A stretch of 64,000 nt of DNA from Nosema muscidifuracis (taxonomy: Eukaryota > Microsporidia > Nosematidae), in NCBI GenBank assembly GCA_028335825.1, contig JAIOKI010000015.1, forward strand, positions 395,696-459,695, read 5' to 3'. Position numbers and translations under genes: made by a program. The notes beneath the pieces are model-generated. The model saw only the letters and a program-made list of their open reading frames with translations. It did not search any database and was not told the DNA's origin. Below, one piece after another: positions 42,521 to 53,261 of this stretch (position 1 is the first letter of the stretch; each line of letters begins with the position of its first letter).

Positions 42521-43586
42521 AAAATTAGAGCTATAGCATTGATTATTTGTACTCAAATATTTAAAATGATACAATTTGCAACTTTGAACACGTCCCTATA
42601 AAGACTTAAAAATCAAAATAATGTGTAACATCTTTAACTTAACTTGTATTACATTTGGAGAAAAATATAGTAATTGATTAGATGGAATAAATTTTATTAA
42701 ATTGAATATAGTAATATTAGTTTTTTTCAGTTTAATTATAAAGAAACTATTTGAATATACTTTAAAATCTTCAGAACTGTGAGATTTTATAATTACAATC
42801 ATCTCTCGATTTAATTCTAAATTAAATAAGAAGATCAATTATTTGGTAATTCGTATCTTTTGAAAGTGTAAAAAATTTATTTATAGATGAAAGTTTTATT
42901 ACATGCTATATACTAGTATTTTAGACTCAGATAATCTTGATATTACTAAATTTAATTATTGTCATTGCATCATTTCTAAGCCCTAAAAATTCATCAAATA
43001 AATATTATAGCCCTATTTGAAACTCATTGGTTGACAAAATAATAAATCAACAGATTTTGCTATTAAATTGTCTTTATTTTAGGATTTAGATGTGATTATT
43101 CTTGTATTATAGTATGCATAAAATATTTCCAGTGACTCCCTTCTTCTATTGTCATTAAATGAAATCATCTATGCTGAGACATGGTTTCCTTTATTTTCGT
43201 CTCATATAAGAAATTAATCATGTAAGGATAATTTTATTGAGAAGTCACAATTATTAATTACTTAGTTAATCTATGAAGATTGTAATAGAAATAATTTTTG
43301 AAACATCTTTACTGAATTAAATTGAAATACAAATAATCGAATTACACTTGATTTCAACATTATCAAATTTTAACAGGAAATAATATATTTCTTCTCTGAA
43401 ACAATGAAATAAAATTAATAAATTTATAATTTATCTATTTAATAGAACTATGTTTTTAACAGATAATTAATGAGTGTTTGTATGTGAAAGAAAAGATATC
43501 ATTAATAAAATAATTTATTATATACAACAATCATCTTAACCTCAATACTTATTTTGAGACAAAAGTAGGAGAAAAAATTACTATTT

Positions 43587-43710
43587 AAAAATAATACTCA
43601 TTGGTAAAATTATCTACAAACCTTATATAGCTTAATACTTAAAATCTTAAAAATAATACTCATTGGTAAAATTATCTACAAACCTTATATAGGTCAATAC
43701 ATAAATCTTA
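43587..43710. repeat. 62-bp tandem duplication
   Basis: AAAAATAATACTCATTGGTA and the following ACAAACCTTATATAG-containing 42 bp are repeated at a 62-base offset (equivalent positions 43591 and 43653). Nearly identical, so recent. Confidence 0.9.
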
Positions 43711-44099
43711 AATGTTAAAAAACTTCTAAAATCAAAAGCTATCAATAAATAAAACATTTTTTGACTAAATAAAAACTAGCTAATCAAATGAGACAATGTA
43801 TTGTGTAAAATATATTATTTATTAATTCTTAGAGTCATATATTTGTAAGAAGTAAGAATCAGCTTTTAATTTTATTTTAATAACAATTTAATTTATAAAG
43901 CATAGAAAAGATAACAATCATCTTATTCAATTTATTTATGGGGTACAATTAATAAATTTATTCTGTTATGTATTAAGAAGGAGTAATTATTTCCATTCAA
44001 ATAATTTATCACAAAAAAGTGAATTTTAAGTTTTAATTAGCGTGTCACTTACAGGAGATCTCCTTAATTTTATAAAGTTAAAAAAGTAACAAATCAATA

Positions 44100-44460
44100 A
44101 TTTTTAACCATCTTTATGCATATTCAAAATTTTTTGTTCCCTCATCCCTTGCAGTTTCATTTTCTTCTTGTCAGTCGTGTTGCTGAATCATTCGTGTCAA
44201 TCAAAAGATCTTTTCGATGTCTAAAAAAATTATGTTGTTTTATTTTTTTGTAATATCGCTATATAAACTGTTCTTTTTGTCTTCTTACCTTTTGCTGAAG
44301 TAAATCTGCTTTCTAAATTACTTTTACTTATTAAAAAGGGTCTTATTTTAAAAAGTTGAGTCTTCTTTTATCCTGTGTTTGTATTATAGCTCGTCTTCTA
44401 AGTATAAATTCCTTCGTGTTGTCTAAACTTAAATATAATTGCAATAACATTTTTGACACT
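44100..44460 (-). pseudogene. Degenerate coding region
   Basis: Minus-strand runs QLYLSLDNTKEFILRRRAII, PFLISKSNLESRFTSAKGKK-TKRTVYIAIL and NTTDKKKMKLQGMREQKILN lie in order, separated by stops. Basic, helix-like protein. Higher GC than flanks. Unknown family. Confidence 0.4.
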
Positions 44461-45049
44461 TTTCATTAATATTTATGAAACTTCTTCCTAGTTTTTCCTC
44501 ATAAGATACAACTTTTTTTGGAATCAATTATTTTTAATATGATTATTTAGTTTTATCATTTAATAACTGAACAAGAAAATTATAATTGTGAAATTTTTTA
44601 CATTATATGTTTACTTTTAAATTCTGTAAGATCTAAAAAAGATAATTGAAAAGATCATTTATACATTAAATATTTTTTTCATTTCATTATTATAAATTTT
44701 ATTACACGTTTTTTTATGTAACTTATTTAATTTCTGTATATAAATAAACGATAATTCTACAATACATAGTTTAATTTACTAAAACCAAATGCATTTTATA
44801 AAATTTTGAAAAGGGCTTTAATTATTTTATAAATCAAATCCACGCCAATTATTTTATAATTAATATTATTTAAAGACTTACTTTAAAGAAATCTAAAAGA
44901 ATAACATTCAATAATTGAAATATCTATTAAACATTTATTTTATATAAATTAATTATTAAGAACATACTAATAGAATAAGAAAGATATATTCATAATTAAT
45001 GAATTAAAAAGATTTATTAATCATTGAAGTAAAAAATATCTTCTTTGAC

Positions 45050-46000
45050 AATCTAAAGTAAATAAGACCCGAAAATACGATCTGTTAGCTTTTTACTGTG
45101 TCTCAATGTAAAAGATAAGAATAATTTCTTATGTTATGACATTGTAACTAAAAAATACCTAATCTTATTGGAAAATATAGACTTAAACTACCAAATGTGA
45201 AATATACAGTCTAATGTTTTATAATGATTCTCTAGAGCTTTATGTTTAAGTATATGCTTAAACTTCTTGCCTTTAACTAAGAATATATGAAGCTATATAT
45301 AGAATGAAAGAATTTGAAAAATTTGACACTTTAAATATAAAGATTAACTTGAAACCGCAAATTATAGACCAAATAGAAATTTATATTTTGATATAAACTT
45401 AATAAATTCATTTTGTCAAATTGTAAATTTAATTTAATAAATTATCTATTTGTATATAAGAAGTAGCATATGAAATTTATTTGATAAATTTAGCATAAAT
45501 ATCTTATTTAAAGTATATTCATTCTTTTGTTTATTAAATTTTTTCTACTTTAGACAACAAATTATAAAATCAAGTTTTCGACAGACAAGAATAAATAACA
45601 TTAGTTTATAACTTTATAAATCATAAAAATAGATGAACATGATCAAAGTTTAAAATTTGACTTTTAAATACTGATATTTTATATACAATAAAATAAAACC
45701 TTTCAATTTATTTGTATTAGTTAATATTTAATTAATCATATTATTAATAACAAAAAGTGACTATAAATAAAATCATTTTAATTAATCATTTATCAAATTA
45801 TTTTTAGTAAAACACATTTTAATTTATTATATAACGTAAATCAGATTATAAGAAATTTTATTTTTTATTTAACTAAGTGGCATAATACTCAGAGATGCAG
45901 CTTGTTCTGAGGTAAAACTTTAAGAATTAATACTTGAATGCTCAACTTATCCTGGCATGCATTTATTGTAATTAAATTTGTTTGATCTTAAATAGCATTG
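45050..46000 (+). pseudogene. Degenerate coding region(s)
   Basis: Plus-strand runs include NKTRKYDLLAFYCVSM and KDKNNFLCYDIVTKKYLILL (45060-45200), LETANYRPNRNLYFDINLIN (about 45345-45405), then SGIILRDAACSEVKL and ELILECSTYPGMHLL (45876-45970) in one frame. These could be parts of one decayed gene or two. AT-rich filler separates them. The last two runs are the most protein-like. Identity unknown. Confidence 0.4.
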
Positions 46001-46377
46001 ACTTTATTAGATATAATTGATTTAAAAATTTTTGAAAAGAAGCTCAATAAAAATATCCTTTAAATCGAATATAAATAAGTACACATTAAGCTATATAAAT
46101 ATTTTTTAATCAATTAAAAATTAATTTTGATTAATTAAAAATAATTAGTAAGAAATAACTAATACAGTACGTGTATAAATAAATCATGAGGTAATAATAC
46201 TACACTAACGTAAATAAGATTTTAATAAATTATTAATTTTTTAGTCAAGCAATTTTTATTTTTTATCTAATGTAAATCAGATTACAAGACATTATTAATT
46301 TTTTTATAAATGTCGATAAATTTAATAAACAATTTAATAAAAAACTTTTAAATTTACTTTTTTTTTATGCCCCAAGT

Positions 46378-46620
46378 ATGAATTCATTTAAAGAAATTTC
46401 TGAAGTGAATCTTGATAAAGATGAAAGTCGTTTTTTAGAAGAGATTACGGATCATCGTATGCATCTTATTGTAGCAGCTTCTTTCTTTCTTATAACCACT
46501 CTAAGTTGTTTATTCTATAGTATAAAAAAAACCAAAGATAAATCTCTAAAATTTTTATATGGATTTGTTTCTACTATTTTAGTATTGTTGGTATTTTTTT
46601 TGGTGAATAAAAATTATTAA
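46378..46620 (+). CDS. Small two-helix membrane protein
   Basis: 80 residues. CCCC at 46370-46373, four bases before the ATG, supports it strongly. The acidic N-terminal ~28 residues (MNSFKEISEVNLDKDESRFL) precede two transmembrane segments, LIVAASFFLITTLSCLFYSI (about 31-50) and LYGFVSTILVLLVFFLVNKN (about 60-79), joined by a basic turn (KKTKDKSLKF). Size and hairpin topology resemble small ER or vacuolar assembly proteins, but I cannot name the family. It is isolated, with relic-rich DNA on both sides. Confidence 0.72.
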   Translation: MNSFKEISEVNLDKDESRFLEEITDHRMHLIVAASFFLITTLSCLFYSIKKTKDKSLKFLYGFVSTILVLLVFFLVNKNY

Positions 46621-46719
46621 AAATATTTTTAATTTAAATATTGTGTTATATTATTAAACCAGAATTATGTTAAACAGTAATATTTTGTATACTTTTATAC
46701 AAACTGTTATTTATATATA

Positions 46720-47320
46720 ACCAAGATGACGCTATAAGCCAGATTATAAAAACTCTCTGGATAGAAAATATAAAAATTATTCAGCGAATTTTATGCACTT
46801 ATTGAGTTAGTTCGTTATAAGATGATGTTAGATTGATATATCCATATTGAATATTTAGTAATTACTATTTACCGATAAAATTGAAATATGAATAGATACA
46901 AGATTTTAGATAGAATAAAAAAAGTACAGTAAAATTATTATTTTTTATTTTACAAGATAAAAAATGTTTTCTAATATTGATGCATTAATAATGTTAATTA
47001 AGATTATAAAAACAGTGGAATTAATTAATAAACATAAAATGATTTACTTAAAATCATAGTATATCTCTTTATATTTACAAGATGATTTTTTTGTGTACGT
47101 GATGACAATAAAAAAGCGGTATTAAAGTTCTACAAGAAATATATAATAGATATTAAGTTAAATAACTGACTTTAAACTATGTACAATCATTAGTGCTTAA
47201 GATGACGTTAAAAAGCTTTGTTATGGAAAGTTGCAAAAGAAGTACAACGCACGCATGCATTAATAGTAACTTTAATAGATGAATTCTCAAAAAATCTAAT
47301 ATTAATAAAAGACTAGTAAA
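46720..47320 (+). pseudogene. Degenerate coding region
   Basis: Plus-strand runs in order: DDAISQIIKTLWIENIKIIQ-RILCTY (46725-46805), CVRDDNKKAVLKFYKKYIID (about 47095-47155) and DDVKKALLWKVAKEVQRTHA-LIVTLIDEF (about 47205-47295). Repeated D-D-x-K-K-A-[VL]-L motifs suggest a helical-repeat protein. Several stops and frame changes. Family not named. Confidence 0.4.
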
Positions 47321-48223
47321 TATCTAGAATTGAATGAATTTCATAATTAATTAACTTATATAGCTTAAATAAATTTTTATCTTATCATTTACATAATATC
47401 ATTAAATATATATTTATTATTTAATTTTGATACTACCTATTATTTTATGTACACTAAACTAAGAAAATTAAAATACAAAATATTAATATTCGAAATTAGT
47501 CGAACGTTAAAAAATATTCCATCTTATTTTAAGATCTTATGTAATTAATAATAATAAATATCCTGCTTTAAAAAAAATAATCATTCAATTAAGGCACAAT
47601 ATGATAAGAAGTAGATCATGACTACACTTGAAGATATATCGAATCTTTAAGATTCTTTCATCTACAGATTGATAGAAACCACGAACTAACTAAATAAAGA
47701 GAATAAAAAAATCACTCAGTCCGAAATGATTAATGAATGAGAAAAATGGATGTAAATTGTCGTAGTCAAGTATCTAGAAAATGAAATATTGATATATTCA
47801 CATTTTAGTATAAATATTTATTATATTCTACACAGACAAAAGGATGATTGACCCTAACTTTTTACACAATGTTACTTATAAAAATAAATAATATCTAATT
47901 ATCAAATTTAATTTTAAGACTTCTATTTTATTAATAGTATAATTTATAAATCTTAGTATTTAATATAAACTTAATTGATTAAATATTTTAATACGACCTG
48001 TCATCTCTGAACACTTATGAATGATTCTATTGAAGAAAGATATACTGATAATTTATTAAGAAATCAATTCTATGCTTAATTTTAATTTATAGAAATATCT
48101 TATATCTTATAAATTATTAATTGAACAACTGAATGAAAAAGATATAATTTAAAACCGTTATCTGTTAAATTTTTTACAGTTATTCGATTAAAGAAAATAA
48201 TTAATTTAAAGAGATATTATATT

Positions 48224-48481
48224 TTATGTATTTTCCACATTAAATTTTCTATTTTGTATTCTCCTAATTGTTTCTTTATACATAAGAAATTCTTCTTTAC
48301 TACAAGCTTCTATAGAAGTTAAATAAAATACATGAATAGATACTTTATCTTCTACAAATAATTAATCTTCCTGATATGCAACATTATTAAGAGTTATAAT
48401 TTCTTCTTTACTTATAAATTCATTTGCTAACATGATACAATTATTAAATCCAACATTTATTTTACTATGAAAGGATTTCAT
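48224..48481 (-). pseudogene. 86-codon gene with a premature stop
   Basis: From an ATG at 48481 the frame reads MKSFHSKINVGFNNCIMLAN, EFISKEEIITLNNVAYQED, one TAA at codon 40, then LFVEDKVSIHVFYLTSIEAC and SKEEFLMYKETIRRIQNRKF to a natural stop at 48224. Only one interruption in 86 codons, so decay is recent or the stop is an error. Composition matches real genes of the window. No domain recognised. Confidence 0.6.
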
Positions 48482-48626
48482 TTTAATTTTTATATTGAAA
48501 AGTAAATTTTAAAATATAATTATTTTCGATATTCTAGTATTTTATTTTATGTTATTTAATTGGTAAATAATTCTTATAAATTATTTTATGTAGTAACGTA
48601 AAACATACAAGTTTACTATAAAATGA

Positions 48627-49080
48627 ATATTTTTAAAGAATTACTATCTCTAAGTAATCAAAAAAGTTACAGATAATTTAAAAATAGGCTTAAATATTTA
48701 TACTACCATTCAAATAGTCATTAACAGAAGAGGATTAGAAACTATAATATTAGAAATATGAAAGACGTATTATGATAATATTTAGTTTAGATTAATAAAT
48801 TTAGAAGATATGACTAACTCGCTAATTAACTTTCTCTAATAAATAGCTTTAATATAAAAATAATCTTTTTTGTTATAAATTAAGACAAAATACATACAAA
48901 ATTAAAAAAATTACATATAATCTTTATATTTACTTAATTACTCTTAAAAACATTTAGATGAAATAGAGGCTCATATAGAAGAACAAGATCTAGAGATGAT
49001 GAATATAAAATATTCGTTCTTTGATATACATTTTATAGCACATCAGATAAATAATTCAATAATTCTTATTAGATATATTT
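48627..49080 (+). pseudogene. Degenerate coding region
   Basis: Starts MNIFKELLSLSNQK at an ATG, then shifts frame to KVTDNLKIGLNIYTTIQIVI-NRRGLETIILEI and FRLINLEDMTNSLINFL. A later run EIEAHIEEQDLEMMNIKYSF (about 48960-49020) may belong to the same gene. Leucine/isoleucine-rich helical protein, family unknown. Several interruptions. Confidence 0.42.
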
Positions 49081-50478
49081 AATTTTTATATCATTTAATA
49101 GTTTAACCGAAATAAAAAGTATTTTTAATATAATAAGTTATTAATAGAATGATAAATTGATTATAAATTTATTATTATTAAATATCAGTTAATTATTCTG
49201 ATAATAATTAATTTTATTTATTACTTAAACTAGTTTATATTAGATATTAAGCTCTGATTTTTATAATATATTATTAATGAAGTATTTATTAAAAGCTTTC
49301 CAATGGAATTTTAATTTATATTATAAATCAAAATATATTATAAACTACCATTAAAAATAACAAATATAATATTTTCAAAAAAATAAAATTTTTGGCATTG
49401 TTGGGGATCGATTAGACTAATCTGTCATTTTATTAATTAAGATCATTATGAGAAACTATAAAAAAAGTATCCTTCAAAAATCAGAATGTATGATGATTTG
49501 TCTCTTTTTAATAACAAATAATTTTAAACAATTGACGGAGAAAGCTAAGTATAGTGAAATCTAATAAAAATTTAAATGTAAATAAAGTAGTTATATAAAG
49601 ATAATAATTGAATCATAGATTTGAATTTTAATAATACATTAATAAATTTTGTATATTACCATATTCAACAAATTACATTTTTTCTAAAAAAATTAATTTA
49701 AATATTCTTTAAAGGGTAAAAACAATTGAAGATCAATTTCTTTTTTAATTAATTAATATTTTACAATATTTGATGTATAATAAATTATTATTTTAGAATT
49801 ATAGGTTTTTCTTATATTTATATTTTACTTTGACTGTTCTTAAGTTGTATCTGAAATTATGTTTATTTCTATTACTACAATATTACAATTTTTTTCTTAA
49901 TTTATCAATCACAAATTATTCAGTTAATTATACTTAATTTAATTATCAATTTATTTTAGTATCTAATCTTAACTTTTTTTTCATATAGAATATAATTTTA
50001 ATTGATTGTTAAATAGTCTATAGTTGATTGAATAAATATTATTATATTTAAAATATTTTGATTTGTGATTTAATTAAAAAATAAAAATTCTAATTTGAAT
50101 TTCAATGTAAAAAAAGTATCTTTATATTTCACAATATGATATAAATAACAAATTAATGCCTTTATATAAAAGTTAATCATTTAGATAAAATAGAAAGGGT
50201 TAAATAAATTTTATATTACTTTAACTCCTTTACTTATTAGACAGTATTTGACAAATTAAAAAAATAAATTTTATTTTATGGATTCATTAATTGTCTAATT
50301 ATTTAACACGTCATTTTATAAAAATTATACATTTATAGAAAAAAATAAAAGTTATTTAAAATCAAATAAAATATTCAGTTAATACGTTAAAGCTAAATTT
50401 TTCAATTACTCTAAATAAATAATTTTTATTGCCCCTTTTCTATATTAAACTATTTATACTTAAACTTTATGCCCATTA

Positions 50479-52185
50479 ATGACGTTGCTTAATTTCAAAA
50501 TAATATTTATTTCAGTTTTTGTGTGTCTGATAGTATTATTGTTGATATTTAGTTTATATGGAAAGAGTTCAAATGGTGAAAATCCACCACCGATTGCTGA
50601 CCCAAATAATTCTTCTGAATCTAAGGATACAAAAATAAATGATAATCCTCCTAAAACTAAAAATAACGAAGATCTAAAAAAGAATGAAAATTCAAACAAA
50701 CCGGTATTTGATGAAAATAATAAAAAAACTTCTGATTCAAAAAATAATACTGATTGTCAGAATACAGATAAACAAAATAATTCATCAATCATTAATAATA
50801 GTAATGATAAAGAAAGTTCCTCAAATAATTTTATTATTCCTGAAGATTATAACATTGTAGAGGAATCTTCTTCAGGAAATTCTCAAAACTCAAATTTAGA
50901 TCAAGAAATAGGATCAAATAATATCTCTGATGAAATTCCACAAGAAGATTTACTTTTTAGTTTTAACAATACATTTTATGACTCCGAAATTGAAGATAGT
51001 TCTAGTTTAACAAATCAAAGACGTACATTTGAAAATTTTGAAGATAAAATTGATTATTTAGGGCAAGAGATTAATTCAAGATATAGATCAGTTTTATATG
51101 GTTCTTTTTCAATTTATATCAACAGAGAATCAGCTCTTGAAGATTCTTTGGACAAGATTTTAAATACTAGTCCTTCTGATTTAAGAAAAAAGCCAAGAGT
51201 TCATTTTGAAAATGAACAAGGTATTGACGTAGGTGGTTTGACAAAAGAATGGTTAGAATTGATAATAAAAAATGCTTTAAATCCTGATATAGGCTATTTT
51301 TCGTTTACTAATGATAAGAATACAACATTTAGGCCTTCTACATATAGTGGATTTGATTTAGAGCATTTAAAATTTTACAAGTTTGTTGGAAGAATTTTAG
51401 GCATGGCTATTATCAATAAATATAATGTCGGAGCATATTTTGATAAAAGTGTCTTTAAGAGCATTTTAAAAAAGAAATGTACCCTTTCAGATTTAGAAGA
51501 AATTGATCCGGTGTATTACAATTCTTTATTATCAATTAAGAACACACCAATAGCTGATCTTGGAATTGACATTACCTTTGATCATGAAGTAAATGAATTT
51601 GGAGTAAGTAAAAATATCGACTTAATTCCTAATGGTAGAAATATAGTTGTTACAGACGAGAATAAAAATCGATATTTAGATTTGAAAGCCCATATAATGT
51701 TATATGGTATAATTAAAAATCAATTAAAGTCACTCAGAGAGGGTTTGTACGATGTAATCGATCCAGATTTAATTTCGATATTTACAGAATCAGAATTAGA
51801 ATTGTTGATATGTGGAAATCCTAAGATTGATGTAGAAGATTGGAAAAATAACACCATTTATTTAGAATATAATAGTGATAGTAACATGATTATATGGTTT
51901 TGGAGAGTAGTAGAGGAATTTTCTCAGTCAGAAAGAGCTAAATTATTACAATTTGTAACTGGTTCAAGCAAAGTACCTTTTGGAGGTTTTGCTCATTTAA
52001 AAAGTAATGGAGATAATTTAAGATTTAAAATCATAAGAATGTATTCTATAGATCCCAGAAGTCTTCCAAAGGCACATACATGTTTCAATGAGCTAGAACT
52101 TCCTGAATATCCAACTTATGAATATTTTAAAGAAAAGATTTTGCTAGCTATAAATGAAGGTAGTGATGGCTTCGAAATGCTTTAA
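50479..52185 (+). CDS. Membrane-anchored HECT-type E3 ubiquitin ligase
   Basis: 568 residues. CCC at 50472-50474 precedes the ATG. A strong N-terminal hydrophobic segment, FKIIFISVFVCLIVLLLIFS (about 6-25), is followed by ~150 residues of Asn/Ser/Asp/Lys-rich, disordered sequence. A complete HECT domain spans about 195-568: RKKPRVHFENEQGIDVGGLT-KEWLE, FRPSTYSGFDLEHLKFYKFV-GRILGMAI, ICGNPKIDVEDWKNNTIYLE and the C-lobe FVTGSSKVPFGGF. The catalytic cysteine is Cys535 (codon at 52081-52083) in LPKAHTCFNELELP, with the conserved T and F beside it. It accepts ubiquitin from an E2 and transfers it to substrate. A single-pass anchor on a HECT ligase is unusual; it predicts a ligase on the ER or another endomembrane with the HECT domain in the cytosol, or a secreted ligase if the helix is cleaved. 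Confidence 0.93.
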   Translation: MTLLNFKIIFISVFVCLIVLLLIFSLYGKSSNGENPPPIADPNNSSESKDTKINDNPPKTKNNEDLKKNENSNKPVFDENNKKTSDSKNNTDCQNTDKQNNSSIINNSNDKESSSNNFIIPEDYNIVEESSSGNSQNSNLDQEIGSNNISDEIPQEDLLFSFNNTFYDSEIEDSSSLTNQRRTFENFEDKIDYLGQEINSRYRSVLYGSFSIYINRESALEDSLDKILNTSPSDLRKKPRVHFENEQGIDVGGLTKEWLELIIKNALNPDIGYFSFTNDKNTTFRPSTYSGFDLEHLKFYKFVGRILGMAIINKYNVGAYFDKSVFKSILKKKCTLSDLEEIDPVYYNSLLSIKNTPIADLGIDITFDHEVNEFGVSKNIDLIPNGRNIVVTDENKNRYLDLKAHIMLYGIIKNQLKSLREGLYDVIDPDLISIFTESELELLICGNPKIDVEDWKNNTIYLEYNSDSNMIIWFWRVVEEFSQSERAKLLQFVTGSSKVPFGGFAHLKSNGDNLRFKIIRMYSIDPRSLPKAHTCFNELELPEYPTYEYFKEKILLAINEGSDGFEML

Positions 52186-53261
52186 TAAATTTTTAATATT
52201 TTCAACTTTCATTATATTAAACTATCAGTCTTTTAATATAACAATTATGCTAAGAAAGGGTTATTAAACAACATTTTTTAAATATAAGTGTATTTAAAAA
52301 TTAAAACTGTACACTTCATACAAGCTTTGTAAAAAATAATCTTATTCTACGGTACAACTTAGAATACTAAAATATAACAAGTCGATATATTAAAGATACT
52401 TTTGAAAGTAGTATCTTAATTTTATATAATAAAACACGTCAATAAATCAAATAATTACTAATATTACAAAGATCTCTGCAAAATGAAAAACTTTAAAATT
52501 TTATTTATTTTAAATAATACGAATCTTAAGAGCAAGATAGTTTTGAAGGAATAATTTTTATAGTAGTTACGCTTATCAAATGCAAATTAATAATAAAATA
52601 CTAAGTTTATAACAATTTAGTAACTGTGAAAATAGTCTAGATTTATAAATATAGTCTCTATATTAATAAAATATCTTTGTTTTTTCTTAAATAAAATTCT
52701 AATACTTTTATTTTACTATACAAATCTTCTATTAAATATATTTTTATCAATCAAATCTATTTTTCTTATTTAAATAAATATTCATATTATGATAATTAAA
52801 CTTAATCAAATAAATTAATATTATTATCAATTATTCAATGGTATAAATGATTTTATGACACATATTATTTTTTTATATAATAATATTAAAATCAAATACT
52901 TTTGATAATCAAAAGTTTAAAATTTATTTTTGTAAATTGCTAAATTAAAGTCATTTCTAGCACAGAAAAATTTTGCAATTATGTAAATAAATCTATAAGA
53001 ATTATAGACAAATTATATTTCATTAAGTGATACTGAACCCTTAAGCATATTTTTTAATCTATTATTAGCCTAAGCCATAGTTAAATCATATTTTCTGTTT
53101 AAAATTATCAAAATGTCATGAACTTATTATATGTAAGTAAAACACTAACAGATTCTGTTATAATAATGTATTTTTATTTTATTTTTTAATTTACTATCTT
53201 TTAAATTATCTTTTATTAATAGAAAATTATTATTAATTAAAAAAAATAATCATCTGTTAAT
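52186..53261. other. 1.1-kb AT-rich spacer
   Basis: Low-complexity AT-rich DNA between the HECT gene and the second segmental duplication copy. I see no gene, relic or clear repeat in it. Confidence 0.5.

Larger units (their letters stand above)
41061..46377. other. 5.3-kb gene-less region with repeats and relics
   Basis: The longest gap without an intact gene. It holds a 25-bp-arm palindrome (41268-41327), a 62-bp tandem duplication (43587-43710) and coding relics at 42346-42520, 44100-44460, 45050-45430 and 45873-46000. A patch at about 43080-43210 also has raised complexity. An 80-codon minus frame at 42596-42838 lacks an ATG start and is not convincing. Confidence 0.45.
46621..50478. other. 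3.9-kb relic-rich region without intact genes
   Basis: Contains coding relics at 46720-47320, 48224-48481 and 48627-49080. Further protein-like runs occur at about 47620-47860 (ITQSEMINEWEKWM, IVVVKYLENEILIYSHF) and 48017-48079 (MNDSIEERYTDNLLRNQFYA). 49100-50478 is AT-rich low-complexity DNA leading into the HECT gene promoter. Confidence 0.45.

Noticed and set aside
42596-42838. 80-codon minus-strand frame
   Set aside because: Opens with TTG, hydrophobic AT-type composition and no upstream signal.
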